This document shows positions 55,071 to 64,000 of a DNA stretch of 64,000 nucleotides, piece by piece. The DNA is from Clarireedia homoeocarpa (taxonomy: Eukaryota > Ascomycota > Leotiomycetes > Helotiales > Rutstroemiaceae): positions 1,302,001 to 1,366,000 of the forward strand of contig LNKV01000002.1 in the NCBI GenBank assembly GCA_001465935.1, in the 5' to 3' direction. The position numbers were made by a program, and so were the translations under genes. A model generated the notes under the pieces. That model did not search any database, had not been told where the DNA came from, and saw only the letters and a program-made list of their open reading frames with translations. Within the stretch, counting starts at the first letter, position 1; every line of letters begins with the position of its first letter.

Positions 55071-56774
55071 ATGAATAGTCTCTGGCCTGCGACTCGTATA
55101 ACGTGTCGAACGACCATCAATTCGAAAACATGCAAGACTATCGATAGTCTTGCTCGGAGGTTAGCACAAGGTGCTGTTCGTCCTTATTCAATATCTTCGT
55201 TGGCATATTGTCGGAGAGATGCTCCGTCATCCGAAAGTCGATTGCAGAAACTTGGGAGTTCATATAATACTTGGGCAGGAGGTGTAGGGTTACAAAATTC
55301 GAAGAGATTTTATGGAAGTAAGAAAAGGCACAACAAAATCATCACTCGATACGACGACTTACCAAAGGATTATGATGATCAAACTGGTCTTGAGTACCGA
55401 CAGGAGCCTTTAACTAAGGAAGAAGCACATGCTATATTCGATGGCATACTAGGTGGGAGTTCAGCGGACAAATTTCTGAGAGTTCTACATGGAAGGAGGG
55501 TTGCAGGAACATTACCGGATCCAGATGAACCTAGTCCATTGGCGTATTGGGAGAAACAAGCACAAGCGAAAGGACTAGCATGGTTGAGGAAGAATGTTCC
55601 TGTTGATGAGTACTATAATGCGGCGACAAGATTGGAATTGGAGATAGCCGAACTTGAGGGGCAAGCTCCTCCAAGGCCAGACTTGTATGCGCCTAATGCT
55701 GCAGGATATACAGGAGCAAAAATAAATCTCTACAAAATGAAGGACATGCAAGGGGATGGTAAGAAGGATATCTATGGAGACAGTGGTCTGGACTATATCC
55801 GAGAAACAGGACAGGCAAGATTGGACGCTCTTGAGGAGAAGGCCAAGAAAGAAGAAATGAAAGCAGTGAAGCATAAGACCGGTACACTGGAAGCTGTTAA
55901 GCCCCGCTCAAAGGTTGAGCTTCGTCGACCGGGTGAAAATCCAAAGCTACAACATTACCTCGAACGAGCCAAGGTACTCCCAGACGTTCCTCCGGAGATG
56001 ACAATTTTTCAGCGTCTCTTCCCATCGGGATTAGTTGTCCTGCTAACCATCGGTGGATTCTGTACCTATGCATATTTCTACGTTCCACCACCTCGCGCAG
56101 CTCGTTTGTTCCCAGAACTACCACCCGCGTTCACCACTGTAGCTTCCCTCGTGCTCCTTAACTTCGCCGTCTTCGCGCTCTGGCATCACCCTCCAGCTTT
56201 CCGCTTCCTCAATAAATACTTCCTCGTCGTCCCTGGTTACCCCAGAGCTCTATCCATGATCGGAAGTGTATTCTCCCACCAACAATTCCTGACCCATCTC
56301 GTCCCCAACATGTTCTTCCTCTCCTTCATCGGCATCCGTCTGCACGACGAAATCGGGCGTGCCAACTTCCTCGCTACGTATTTCGGTGCTGGCGTATTCT
56401 CCTCTTTTGTCTCCCTCACCTCATGGGTTGTCCGCGGTACATTCGTCACCTCCACGCTCGGCGCTTCAGGCGCGTTATATGGCATCATCGCTGCGTATCT
56501 GTGGCTGCACCCGACAGCCGAGAACCGCATCTTGGGCGTCTTCCCGCCGCAGAGTTTCCCGGGTATTCCGTCGTGGTTACTGCTGATTCTGTTTGCGTCG
56601 GCGGATGTGTACGCCGTTGCGGTGAAGCGCTCGTTGAAGATTACGATGGATCATTGGGCACATTTGGGAGGGTTGTTTGGTGGGCTGGTGGCGGCGGAGG
56701 TGATGAAGACGACTAGATATAACAGGAAAAGGCTGATGATGGAGAGGCGGAATAGTTCGATGGCGGCGAAGTAG
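55071..56774 (+). CDS. pcp1: mitochondrial rhomboid protease Pcp1/Rbd1
   Basis: A single uninterrupted exon of 567 aa. The N-terminus (MNSLWPATRITCRTTINSKT, rich in Arg/Ser/Thr without acidic residues) is a mitochondrial targeting sequence. A hydrophilic matrix segment to about 330 precedes a first transmembrane helix (LVVLLTIGGFCTYAYFYV) and then the six-helix rhomboid core. The catalytic Ser is in GASGALYG (Ser466) and the catalytic His in DHWAHLGG (His531). HLVPNMFFLSFIG and IRLHDEIGRANFLATYFGAG are the usual rhomboid helices 2-3. In yeast the enzyme cleaves the dynamin-like GTPase Mgm1 and cytochrome c peroxidase in the inner membrane. The unusually long matrix domain is typical of filamentous-fungal members. 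All key residues are present, so it should be active. Confidence 0.94.
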   Translation: MNSLWPATRITCRTTINSKTCKTIDSLARRLAQGAVRPYSISSLAYCRRDAPSSESRLQKLGSSYNTWAGGVGLQNSKRFYGSKKRHNKIITRYDDLPKDYDDQTGLEYRQEPLTKEEAHAIFDGILGGSSADKFLRVLHGRRVAGTLPDPDEPSPLAYWEKQAQAKGLAWLRKNVPVDEYYNAATRLELEIAELEGQAPPRPDLYAPNAAGYTGAKINLYKMKDMQGDGKKDIYGDSGLDYIRETGQARLDALEEKAKKEEMKAVKHKTGTLEAVKPRSKVELRRPGENPKLQHYLERAKVLPDVPPEMTIFQRLFPSGLVVLLTIGGFCTYAYFYVPPPRAARLFPELPPAFTTVASLVLLNFAVFALWHHPPAFRFLNKYFLVVPGYPRALSMIGSVFSHQQFLTHLVPNMFFLSFIGIRLHDEIGRANFLATYFGAGVFSSFVSLTSWVVRGTFVTSTLGASGALYGIIAAYLWLHPTAENRILGVFPPQSFPGIPSWLLLILFASADVYAVAVKRSLKITMDHWAHLGGLFGGLVAAEVMKTTRYNRKRLMMERRNSSMAAK

Positions 56775-57797
56775 ATAGATGGATAGATGAATGGGTGGGT
56801 GGATAAACGCATCTCTTCTAAGTGGATGAATAAACTGGGTAATGGTCTGAATATTGTATATCCTACTCTGTGTGGATAATTGTAAGGCACTATGATCTTA
56901 TGGTACACGCTATCGTTATCTTTGTACTGTATAAACAATGTAAAGAGCATGAAATATGGAAGGCAGTCCTTCGCGGTGGTAGTAATGGCATTGCACCACT
57001 GGATCTTCACCTGGGCTGTAGTTATGCTCATATGATATCCAGGTCGCCCTTATACCGCCAACTCTGCATAGCAAAAGCGTGCTGCTGCCCTTCCCATTCA
57101 TTGAACATGGACTGGTTCTCTCGATTCTATATTCGGCTTGTTTCGTTCGTTACTGGCTGTCTGGTCTTCTGCCTGCTAGATGATTCTTTCCGGCAGTCTT
57201 CGGATTGTTCTTGGTAACTTGGAAACCGTCTGCGTGGAAAATATACATGAACACGTCTGTCTCTCTCTCTCAGCCGAAGGGCTCATTTCCTACAAATACA
57301 TTATTACTATTACACCTTGATTTCTCGTGCGTTTCCTTTCTTTTTTTTTCCCCCTTCCTTTCTTCCTTCCTTACAAGCACACGCCGTTGATATGGTATCG
57401 GGAAGGTCTGCCGTGACTTGCTGGCTGGGGTCGCATGCTATATGTCGGCCTTTCCTGGTGCGGTACCCGGGTTACAACGTCTATTCGCTGCTGGATGAAG
57501 GGAATTTCGAGATGAGAAGTGGTGGCTCCAATAGATAGTCCGGAAAGCCACGTATACGCTCTGAGTCTATGTGATGTAAGTATGCTGTCTATAATCGAGA
57601 TTTCTATGGCCAGAAATTTGAACAATCGGATTTCGAGCGTGTGTTTCTCGAACATGATACTTTTGTATACAGATGAAGTCGTTTGATCCATCCATTTGGG
57701 TGGAAATTCCGATACGCCAGTTTTGAGTCGCCATCTTTCTATAGCGAAACAGCGCATCATGTCGTATCACATCGAAAACAATCCTCCGCGCTCCACG
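56775..57797. other. convergent 3' spacer, Pcp1 / HET gene
   Basis: These 1.0 kb between two convergent stops contain no supported gene. A pyrimidine-rich stretch lies at 57260-57375. Confidence 0.4.
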
Positions 57798-60137
57798 TCA
57801 TTTCAGCTTGAAAGTCTCTAGCCGTTTGGGCCAGTCTCCCGTTATGGCTTCCCCATCCATCATCGAGAAGACAAAGCATTCCCCAATCAATCTCCAGAAA
57901 TCTCCGTCATGTCTTAACACCACCGGCACTGTACACCCGAGTAATATGCAGACAACATCATTCTCCTTCGCGCCGAACGGTGCCAAGCCAAACAAACTTT
58001 TCTTTCCATGTTCTCCAGTACGTGGGGTACGGAAAAACCTACGTTTCCACACCACGGCTTGCACACGATCTACAAAAGATCGCACCACGCGTGTCCGAGA
58101 GGCAGGTCTCAGGTTGTTGGTGCCAAAATTCCCTTCGTGGTCAACCTGATGTTCGAGACAGAAGAGACAAGCTCGACGATACCAATTCGGAGTATGCGTA
58201 CCATTTGGCCCTCTGTCTCCACACATAGTACGCCACAACTCATCGCGAAGTTTACGCTCTTCCTTTCGTATATCTTTGTCCCAACCACCCATCTCTAGTG
58301 CGGTGACAGGTACTACTCCTGTTGTTACAGCGTCGGTGATCTGACATATGTCGGCGAGTTGGAACCCGTCTACTTCTAAGACTCCAGTGAATTTAGGTGG
58401 AAGTTGTTTCGTCTCATTTCCTTTGTTCTGAGAATGTTCGGCCGAAGAAGTCGTATTACTGTTAATCGGACTATTGTTGGAAGAAACATCTGTGTTGAAT
58501 TTTCCGAATTTGAAGGTGGGTTTTAATCCCAGAGAAGCATTGTAGGTTTTCTGTCTGTCAGACCCATCTACGAAACTATCACCGTTCATTCTCCCTCTTT
58601 GCTTCCTATGTGCCGCCCCAAAAGCGGATAGCTCGATATCTGGTACCCAGCTTGGCATAACTTTATCCTGAGCAGGTACTGTGCTGCTGTAAAGTAGCTC
58701 ACGACGCGTTTTCTTCTCCTCCATGGGTGCCCAGTTTCGGATGAGGATATCGAGATTTTGGGACTTTTCAATGCAATATTCCATGAAGTCTGCGTATACG
58801 TCCAGCAGGCATTTTTGGTAATTGGGCTGTATGCGAGGGTCTAGTAAAGTCATGGGCTGAATCGAAGACGGTTGCAGAAGCGTTATGGGAAGCATAATGA
58901 GCGGCAACAGAACCCAATGGAATATCAATACGCCAGCCCACAACAGTTTTGTTCTGCGAGCTGCCGCTTCCCATTTCATGCCTATCTCTAATTCTGGCTC
59001 TGATCTCCAAATGTCTTTCGCAATCGATAACGCGGCGTAGACTGTATCCCGGGGATCTTTGGCCTCAAAGGGAAGCAGCAATGAGGATACTAGAACTTCT
59101 AGTGTCAAAGAGCGTTGCTCTATGTGACCGTTGTCATTGGCCCTTCGAAAAAGCCTGTTGGTTGTAGTGACGAGAGTGTTTGCCCCAAGCGCTCGAGCAT
59201 CAAGGGCACCGACGTCAGCAGTTTCCCAAGTCCTGTTGGTTGGCTCACTGGCCGCCGCATCAACTAGGATCTGCTTGATTTCCGCGAAACTAGTCATAAA
59301 TAAGGCAATGGCATCAGCTGCTAATGTCCATGGCATCTCTTCGGTCCCGTAGCGTATCCACGCATTTGTTGTCAACGCCAGTTCTTGAATGATCCATCGT
59401 CGACTGAACCAATCTTTTTTCATCAGATGGATGATAAGTAGCCAGTCTTTAGGATTTTCTCCTCTGGTCACTAGGTCTTCGAAGGTTGCAAGATTCAGTA
59501 TCTTCGTGAGGAAGTCAAAAGTTTTCTTGGCCTCGTCCATCTCTGAAGGGTTCCCCAGCCAAACGCACACCTTTTCGGCGTTGCTATATATCTCGTGCAT
59601 TCTAGCAACCTGGGCCGATCTTTCACCTGGATTACCCTGGTCGATACACAAGGCATCAACCCACAGGTATACCTCTTCCATCTCAGATCTCAGTTGCGTG
59701 AGGGCGTGCATGAGGTTATCCTGGATGTAAGTGTGCTTCCAATCTGGAATTGCATGCTTTCTCTTCTCGCTATCGGTCCCAGTACTAGGCTGTTCATAAA
59801 TATAGATCTTGTTCTGGCCCTTCTCTCCCCAATTATATGATAGAGCGCAGTATGCCAGTTTGTTCAACGATGACCCCAGTGGAACATTGGCTGCTTTTAG
59901 TGATGTAGTCAATAATCTACAGAAAATGGCGCTTTTCTGCTTTCCAGAAAGAAGATGTAAAACCCGTATTTCCTCGTTGTAGTCGATAGCCTCATAGACA
60001 TAGTTTCCTTTGGATTCTACGACTTTCACCACCTCAAGAAGCCGATTTCGAGCTCCATCTCCTTTCAAAGCACTGCCAGGACGATCATTTGGGTCTAACG
60101 TATCCAGGCTATAATATTCGGAATCAGGAGACGCCAT
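57798..60137 (-). CDS. heterokaryon-incompatibility (HET) domain protein
   Basis: A single exon gives 779 aa from the ATG at 60137 (MASPDSEYYSLDT). An upstream in-frame ATG at 60185 would add 16 residues, but its start (MYTINVAFMVTCRKPI) looks like leader sequence. The HET core is clear: YCALSYNWGEKGQNKIYIYE (from 96), YLWVDALCIDQGNPGERSAQ (from 157) and RMHEIYSNAEKVCVWLG (179-195). Two hydrophobic stretches in the middle (for example VLIFHWVLLPLIMLPITLL) could be membrane segments. The C-terminal third contains a Cys/His cluster (MCGDRG...NWYRRACLFC) and ends DWPKRLETFKLK. In filamentous fungi HET-domain proteins trigger cell death on fusion of unlike strains, with the HET domain as effector. 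Whether this one does is inference. No NACHT or repeat domain is attached. Confidence 0.9.
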   Translation of the reverse strand: MASPDSEYYSLDTLDPNDRPGSALKGDGARNRLLEVVKVVESKGNYVYEAIDYNEEIRVLHLLSGKQKSAIFCRLLTTSLKAANVPLGSSLNKLAYCALSYNWGEKGQNKIYIYEQPSTGTDSEKRKHAIPDWKHTYIQDNLMHALTQLRSEMEEVYLWVDALCIDQGNPGERSAQVARMHEIYSNAEKVCVWLGNPSEMDEAKKTFDFLTKILNLATFEDLVTRGENPKDWLLIIHLMKKDWFSRRWIIQELALTTNAWIRYGTEEMPWTLAADAIALFMTSFAEIKQILVDAAASEPTNRTWETADVGALDARALGANTLVTTTNRLFRRANDNGHIEQRSLTLEVLVSSLLLPFEAKDPRDTVYAALSIAKDIWRSEPELEIGMKWEAAARRTKLLWAGVLIFHWVLLPLIMLPITLLQPSSIQPMTLLDPRIQPNYQKCLLDVYADFMEYCIEKSQNLDILIRNWAPMEEKKTRRELLYSSTVPAQDKVMPSWVPDIELSAFGAAHRKQRGRMNGDSFVDGSDRQKTYNASLGLKPTFKFGKFNTDVSSNNSPINSNTTSSAEHSQNKGNETKQLPPKFTGVLEVDGFQLADICQITDAVTTGVVPVTALEMGGWDKDIRKEERKLRDELWRTMCGDRGPNGTHTPNWYRRACLFCLEHQVDHEGNFGTNNLRPASRTRVVRSFVDRVQAVVWKRRFFRTPRTGEHGKKSLFGLAPFGAKENDVVCILLGCTVPVVLRHDGDFWRLIGECFVFSMMDGEAITGDWPKRLETFKLK

Positions 60138-60277
60138 TATAGGTTTTCTGCATGTCACCATAAAAGCGACATTTATGGTATACACACTCGTGTGTGAATG
60201 AAATAGAGCTTTCTAAGAGGCTCTGTGATTTGGCCCAAGAAAGTATGGTGTGGATCTTAGTGGCCGCAAGGTGAGTG

Positions 60278-60300
60278 CCCCCCCCCCCCTTCCCCCCCCC
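60278..60300. repeat. poly-C tract
   Basis: Twelve C, two T and nine C lie in tandem about 140 bp upstream of the HET start codon. The length may be unreliable in sequencing. Confidence 0.8.
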
Positions 60301-62064
60301 TTCCCAGCCATAAGCTTCAGGTTTGCAGCGAGCCACATCCTGCATTCGATAATGATTATTGCCGTTTAAGGATCGCTAGACCAATGAATCAAGAATCACA
60401 CAACCTCCGAAGGTGTTGTTAGATGCTCTTAGGAGTGGGGGCCAGAGAATAACACTCTGTTCCCTCCCTAATCAATTTTACTCGCTGGACAAGGCTCTGA
60501 ACCAAAGGGTCAGAGTAGGCTTTCTTTGATAAATTAGAATGTTAACATTGTTGACTCCTATAAAAGCCCAAGGCATGATGCTGATCCTGAAGGGGGGCGG
60601 CCCTCAAAGATAGCCCCAGTACCTCGCCTCGAATCAGAAGGTGGCAGTATTCACGCCACATCTTCAACTGCTCGAAACAGAAGCGGGAAGAAATGTCGTA
60701 CATCAGTTCATTGTAATTAACCAGAACGAATGATGTGCATTTTTTCTTCTATCCAGTCGCGGACTCGAGCCAATAAGTTGTCCCGGACCTGTTGACGTCG
60801 CAATTATAAAAGATCAGGATAAAAGGACTTACGGAACACACAGTCCTTTCCGGCTTGGTGGGAAATGCTTGAGTAACCTACAGTACAAAAGCGCTGAGGA
60901 AGCAAAAATAAACACGCAGTACACATCCCTTTGAATTTTGCCAGTGGCCACCTGCCTCACCCATGGGCACCCATGGGCTATGGGACGCCCTCCAGATTAC
61001 TCGTCATTTGCATCACGCTGTAGGTGCATGATCTGGTTGTTCAATTATTTCGGTCGCTGACAGACCACATCAGCCGAACTACAAACCCTTATGAAGCACC
61101 TCATGCCGCAGCCTGATCTTTCGTGCAACTTTCCTTCCATCGAACAGTAAGAGATGACTTATTGAATAAGCATTACTCTTCTCTTTTTTTCTCGAGACGC
61201 TGCTTTCCTTTTCACTAGAATCTGAGTAACCTAGTCGATTCCTGCATATGCCTGCTCAGTAGTAGAATTTCATTTTTTCGTGTGGTGGTGTGATACAGAG
61301 GACGTGAAGACGTAGGGGTAGGGGTACAGATGACGTGGGGGTGCCGGCCCTTCTCGGTGTGCCTCATTGCAAAGATCGAAGAATACGGGTAAACATAATC
61401 GTCAGCGTTCGCCTACGATTAGATCACCACGTTGTATTCTCACAGATGTACCTTCGTAATGTCCCTTAATTATGGTAAAAATTCCACCACTACTGTAGTC
61501 GTTGCCTTCTACAGTAGAGTTTCATTGGTTTTTGCATGTCATGCTCTAGTGCGCCTTATCCCCGCTTCATCTTATTGAGACTAAGTAGTGTCACACGTTC
61601 CGAGGAGCTGGATCGGTCCTTCTTCGACTCCGGCCTAAAGTTGAGCCACGATAAATTATCAAGGGGTGCGAATAGCGTTTGGATGCCTAACTACTTCCAC
61701 TCCTGTTGGCTGAGGGCCTGCCTGTGGATAACTGTACCACAGATTGTATAGAATCCTGCAGCAGGCCTATCTGCACAACCCTTTGGTACCTTAGGTACGA
61801 GCACGACTACCCCCCCCTACCCGTAGATGACTAATAGTGGGTGCAGCACAGCTGTACTAGTAGTTGACAAATAAATGGGTTAAATCCTTTTATATTACTT
61901 TGTGCTACGAGAAAAAAGAGAGAATCTCTTCTTTCACACTGACTGTGTAAGTCAAACCGGTCAAAATGGTCCTCGGTTTGATAGCGCAGTGTTACTGTGT
62001 CGGACTCTCGGAGTTGAGCTCACTGGAAAACTCTGTACTTAGACAACCCCACCTGGCCGGTTCC

Positions 62065-62116
62065 CAGCTTAACTGAGAGCTTGTGTACTGCTCAGCTTAA
62101 TTGAACGCTTGTGTAC
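62065..62116. repeat. imperfect tandem repeat, 28-bp period
   Basis: CAGCTTAACTGAGAGCTTGT at 62065 recurs as CAGCTTAATTGAACGCTTGT at 62093, both followed by GTAC. A third, weaker copy may follow (GGTCTAGTTGAGAACCC). Confidence 0.65.
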
Positions 62117-62789
62117 CTCTTGGTCTAGTTGAGAACCCGACCTACTATATAGTCTTGGACTCAAAAAGGTCGTTCAATCAGTTCGGTGCCGATTCGAAGT
62201 GTTCTGAGGTCTGACGTGGGGGTTAATTGGGTACTTGCATTTGAGCTTATTGTGATTTAAACCTCTTATTGGTGAACCTTTTTGTCCTGCCCTGTGAATG
62301 CATTTTTTGAGTACAGGGTTATTTATGCATCATACCGTAAACCACCCAATCATTCTAATTATTCGACCAACGCCCCATAAATTTGCACTGTTACATCGGA
62401 AGTCATCTTCGGCATCCCTGTCATAGGGACACAACTCAAGTTTCGTCGTGAGCAAAAGACGCGCGAAATCCGAGTAGGGGCTGAGCAACGAGAGAACACT
62501 TTTTTAAGGGTGTTTAACTAACCGGTCGACGGACTTCCTTCAGATGGATGGCTTGGAGAAGTTATTCGAATCCTCCAATCGTCGTAGTCTTCTATGGAGG
62601 ATGTGAGGCGCCGATGGGCTCGATGGGAATCATGGGACAGAGGGATGAGACACGCGGGTACTCTGGCCGTTCAGGTAACCGGAGTTAACCACACAGCGCC
62701 CTCTTTTCTTAAATGCAAGCAGGCCGCCCTCTTATCTGGCAGATGGGCCGCCAAAACTGTTCTGCCACTCTACCACTCTACACTCTAAA

Positions 62790-63775
62790 ATGTTCAATTC
62801 ACCCAACAATTCCGAGATAATAGAAATAAAATCACCACAACAGAGAGAGATTTCTCACTGGTTTGACCAGCATCCAAGCTCCAACGCTCCTGACATATAT
62901 AATCTAGAATGGTCGGATCGTGTTCAAAAATGGCGAAGGAATGCCAGCAATAGTTCCAAAAATCCAGTATCGAAGAACGACCTCGGTTTCGGCAATATTT
63001 ATATAAGTTATCCAGTTGCTTCCATATACTTATGGAACTTGCTCCAGGCATTCTACGAACTCGACAAAGCTGTGTGTGGATCGTTGTGTGATGTCTCCAG
63101 TTGGGAAGAGCTTCCGCCGTTTGCGTATCTCACGTCACGATTTATGGATGAATGGCGTGGTTCTTTAGTAAATTTGAAGAGCCGTATCCTGGATCGATCT
63201 GTTTCTGGCGACGAATTCATGCGTTGCATGTACGACATTCGTTGCGCTGTCGACAAGTTGGATTCAAGCTTGGCCGAACTAAAAGAAAATTTCCCGGTGA
63301 TTATGAACGATGGAGTACTCACAGACGAGATTCTTGAAGATATGGAGGCTGCTGTTGACTGGAGATTCGACATGATCGACAAAACCTTGAGTTTTAGTGA
63401 AAGTGAGATCGAACTTTTGGGTAAGAGGGCCAAGGAGGAGCAAAAATTAGGTTAGTTGTGATCCACCCCAGGCTGACACAATGGGCTCGAAATTGATTCA
63501 AGAAATTAGAAGAGACTTTTACCAACGAGCAAGACCTTGCTAGAGTTCAACATGCACTGGAACACACCAATGACCATGTGACATCGAAAAGCCCACTGCG
63601 AGATTTGCTAAGACATTATGGTGATTCTCCTTTTCTATATATTCGAATACGATTTCTTACTAACGACTTCTCAGGCATGTCCGCATTCGATTCACGTCAA
63701 CTCATTCCAGCATTCGTGGTATATGTTGCCCTATTCTCTATGCTTGTGAAATTTATCTTTGGACATGATGGGTAG
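62790..63775 (+). CDS. unrecognised protein with C-terminal membrane anchor
   Basis: Three exons (62790-63450, 63510-63620, 63675-63775) give 290 aa. The introns are GTTAGT...ATTAG and GTGATT...TCTCAG, the latter with a good TACTAAC branch site, and both keep phase 1. No family is recognised. The first ~220 residues look helical and mixed-charge (for example HWFDQHPSSNAPDIYNLEWS and FMDEWRGSLVNLKSRILDRS) with an acidic coiled-coil-like stretch (EILEDMEAAVDWRFDMIDKT). The last exon encodes LIPAFVVYVALFSMLVKFIF, a single hydrophobic helix, and ends GHDG, so a tail-anchored membrane protein is likely. It is divergent from the HET gene 2.65 kb away. Possible involvement with it is speculation. 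Confidence 0.65.
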
Positions 63776-64000
63776 TTAGCCCACAAATGCATTTTGTTGC
63801 CGGCAAATGCTGCTAGTTGGATATCATTTTCCCAAGAAGATTATTGTCTTTGGTCTCAATTACTGAGCAGCTTTGATGGAGTTCAAAAGGGAGCGCACGG
63901 CGTTTAGACGGATTCGGAAATTTAACGGTCCTCAAGTTGGCGCAGATATCCATTTATAATTTGATATGAATCCTGTTCCTCAATGGAAGTGTTTGATGCA
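63776..64000. other. right edge, 3' flank
   Basis: These 225 bp follow the right-end gene's stop codon and are probably its 3' UTR. No further gene starts before the window ends. Confidence 0.4.

Larger units (their letters stand above)
60138..62789. other. gene-poor spacer between HET gene and right-end gene
   Basis: A 2.65-kb spacer separates divergent genes and contains both promoters. Features seen: a poly-C tract at 60278-60300, short repeats at 62065-62116, and AT-rich stretches. The 71-codon ORF at 61536-61751 has no domain. Parts of 61.8-62.2 kb look like old repeat DNA, but no ends were found. Confidence 0.4.

Overview
This is a 64 kb window of nuclear DNA from a filamentous ascomycete. 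Most genes carry short introns (about 45-70 nt, GT...AG, CTAAC/CTGAC-type branch sites). The gene set is typical of Pezizomycotina: a HET-domain protein, a Pth11/rhodopsin-type membrane protein, a Zap1/ZafA-like zinc-finger factor and a DUF6606/DUF3638/DUF3645 giant. The moderate GC content and gene-poor, microsatellite-rich spacers fit Leotiomycetes (Botrytis/Sclerotinia type). That placement is inference, because no search could be run.

Left third (1-27 kb). An empty 2.7 kb precedes a divergent pair, a mitochondrial HMG-box protein (minus) and the spliceosomal DEAD-box helicase Prp5 (plus), which share a 445-bp promoter containing a CACGTG site. Next come a small MGNCC-type, predicted myristoylated protein (minus), a Zap1-like zinc-responsive C2H2 factor (plus), a repeat-rich gene-free stretch, ribosomal protein L35 (minus, one-codon first exon), a CaaX-box orphan (minus), a GNAT acetyltransferase (minus), an APC-family amino-acid/GABA permease (minus) and a rhodopsin/Pth11-type membrane protein (plus).

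Middle (27-45 kb). Decayed Ty3/gypsy-like retrotransposon pieces (integrase C-terminus, then a gag-like ORF with an in-frame 396-bp duplication) lie at 28.5-31.0 kb. They are followed by a 10-kb minus-strand gene for a ~3184-codon DUF6606/DUF3638/DUF3645 protein. Its frame is kept across 11 coding segments, but an in-frame TAA interrupts it at codon 1088. A small PLDc_N membrane protein follows.

Right third (45-64 kb). This part holds a PhoD-like phosphatase (minus), a degraded kinase-like (APH/choline-kinase-type) pseudogene, a Pezizomycotina-type hypothetical (plus), a Tma17/Adc17-like proteasome chaperone candidate (minus), the mitochondrial rhomboid protease Pcp1 (plus), a HET-domain protein (minus) and an unrecognised C-terminally anchored protein (plus).

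There is no operon-like or cluster-like functional grouping: the genes are mostly independent housekeeping genes mixed with accessory ones. I found no convincing new multi-gene system. The strongest anomalies are the nonsense codon in the giant gene, the in-frame duplication in the gag relic, and the pseudogenes. Exon boundaries were worked out by hand from splice signals and reading-frame continuity.
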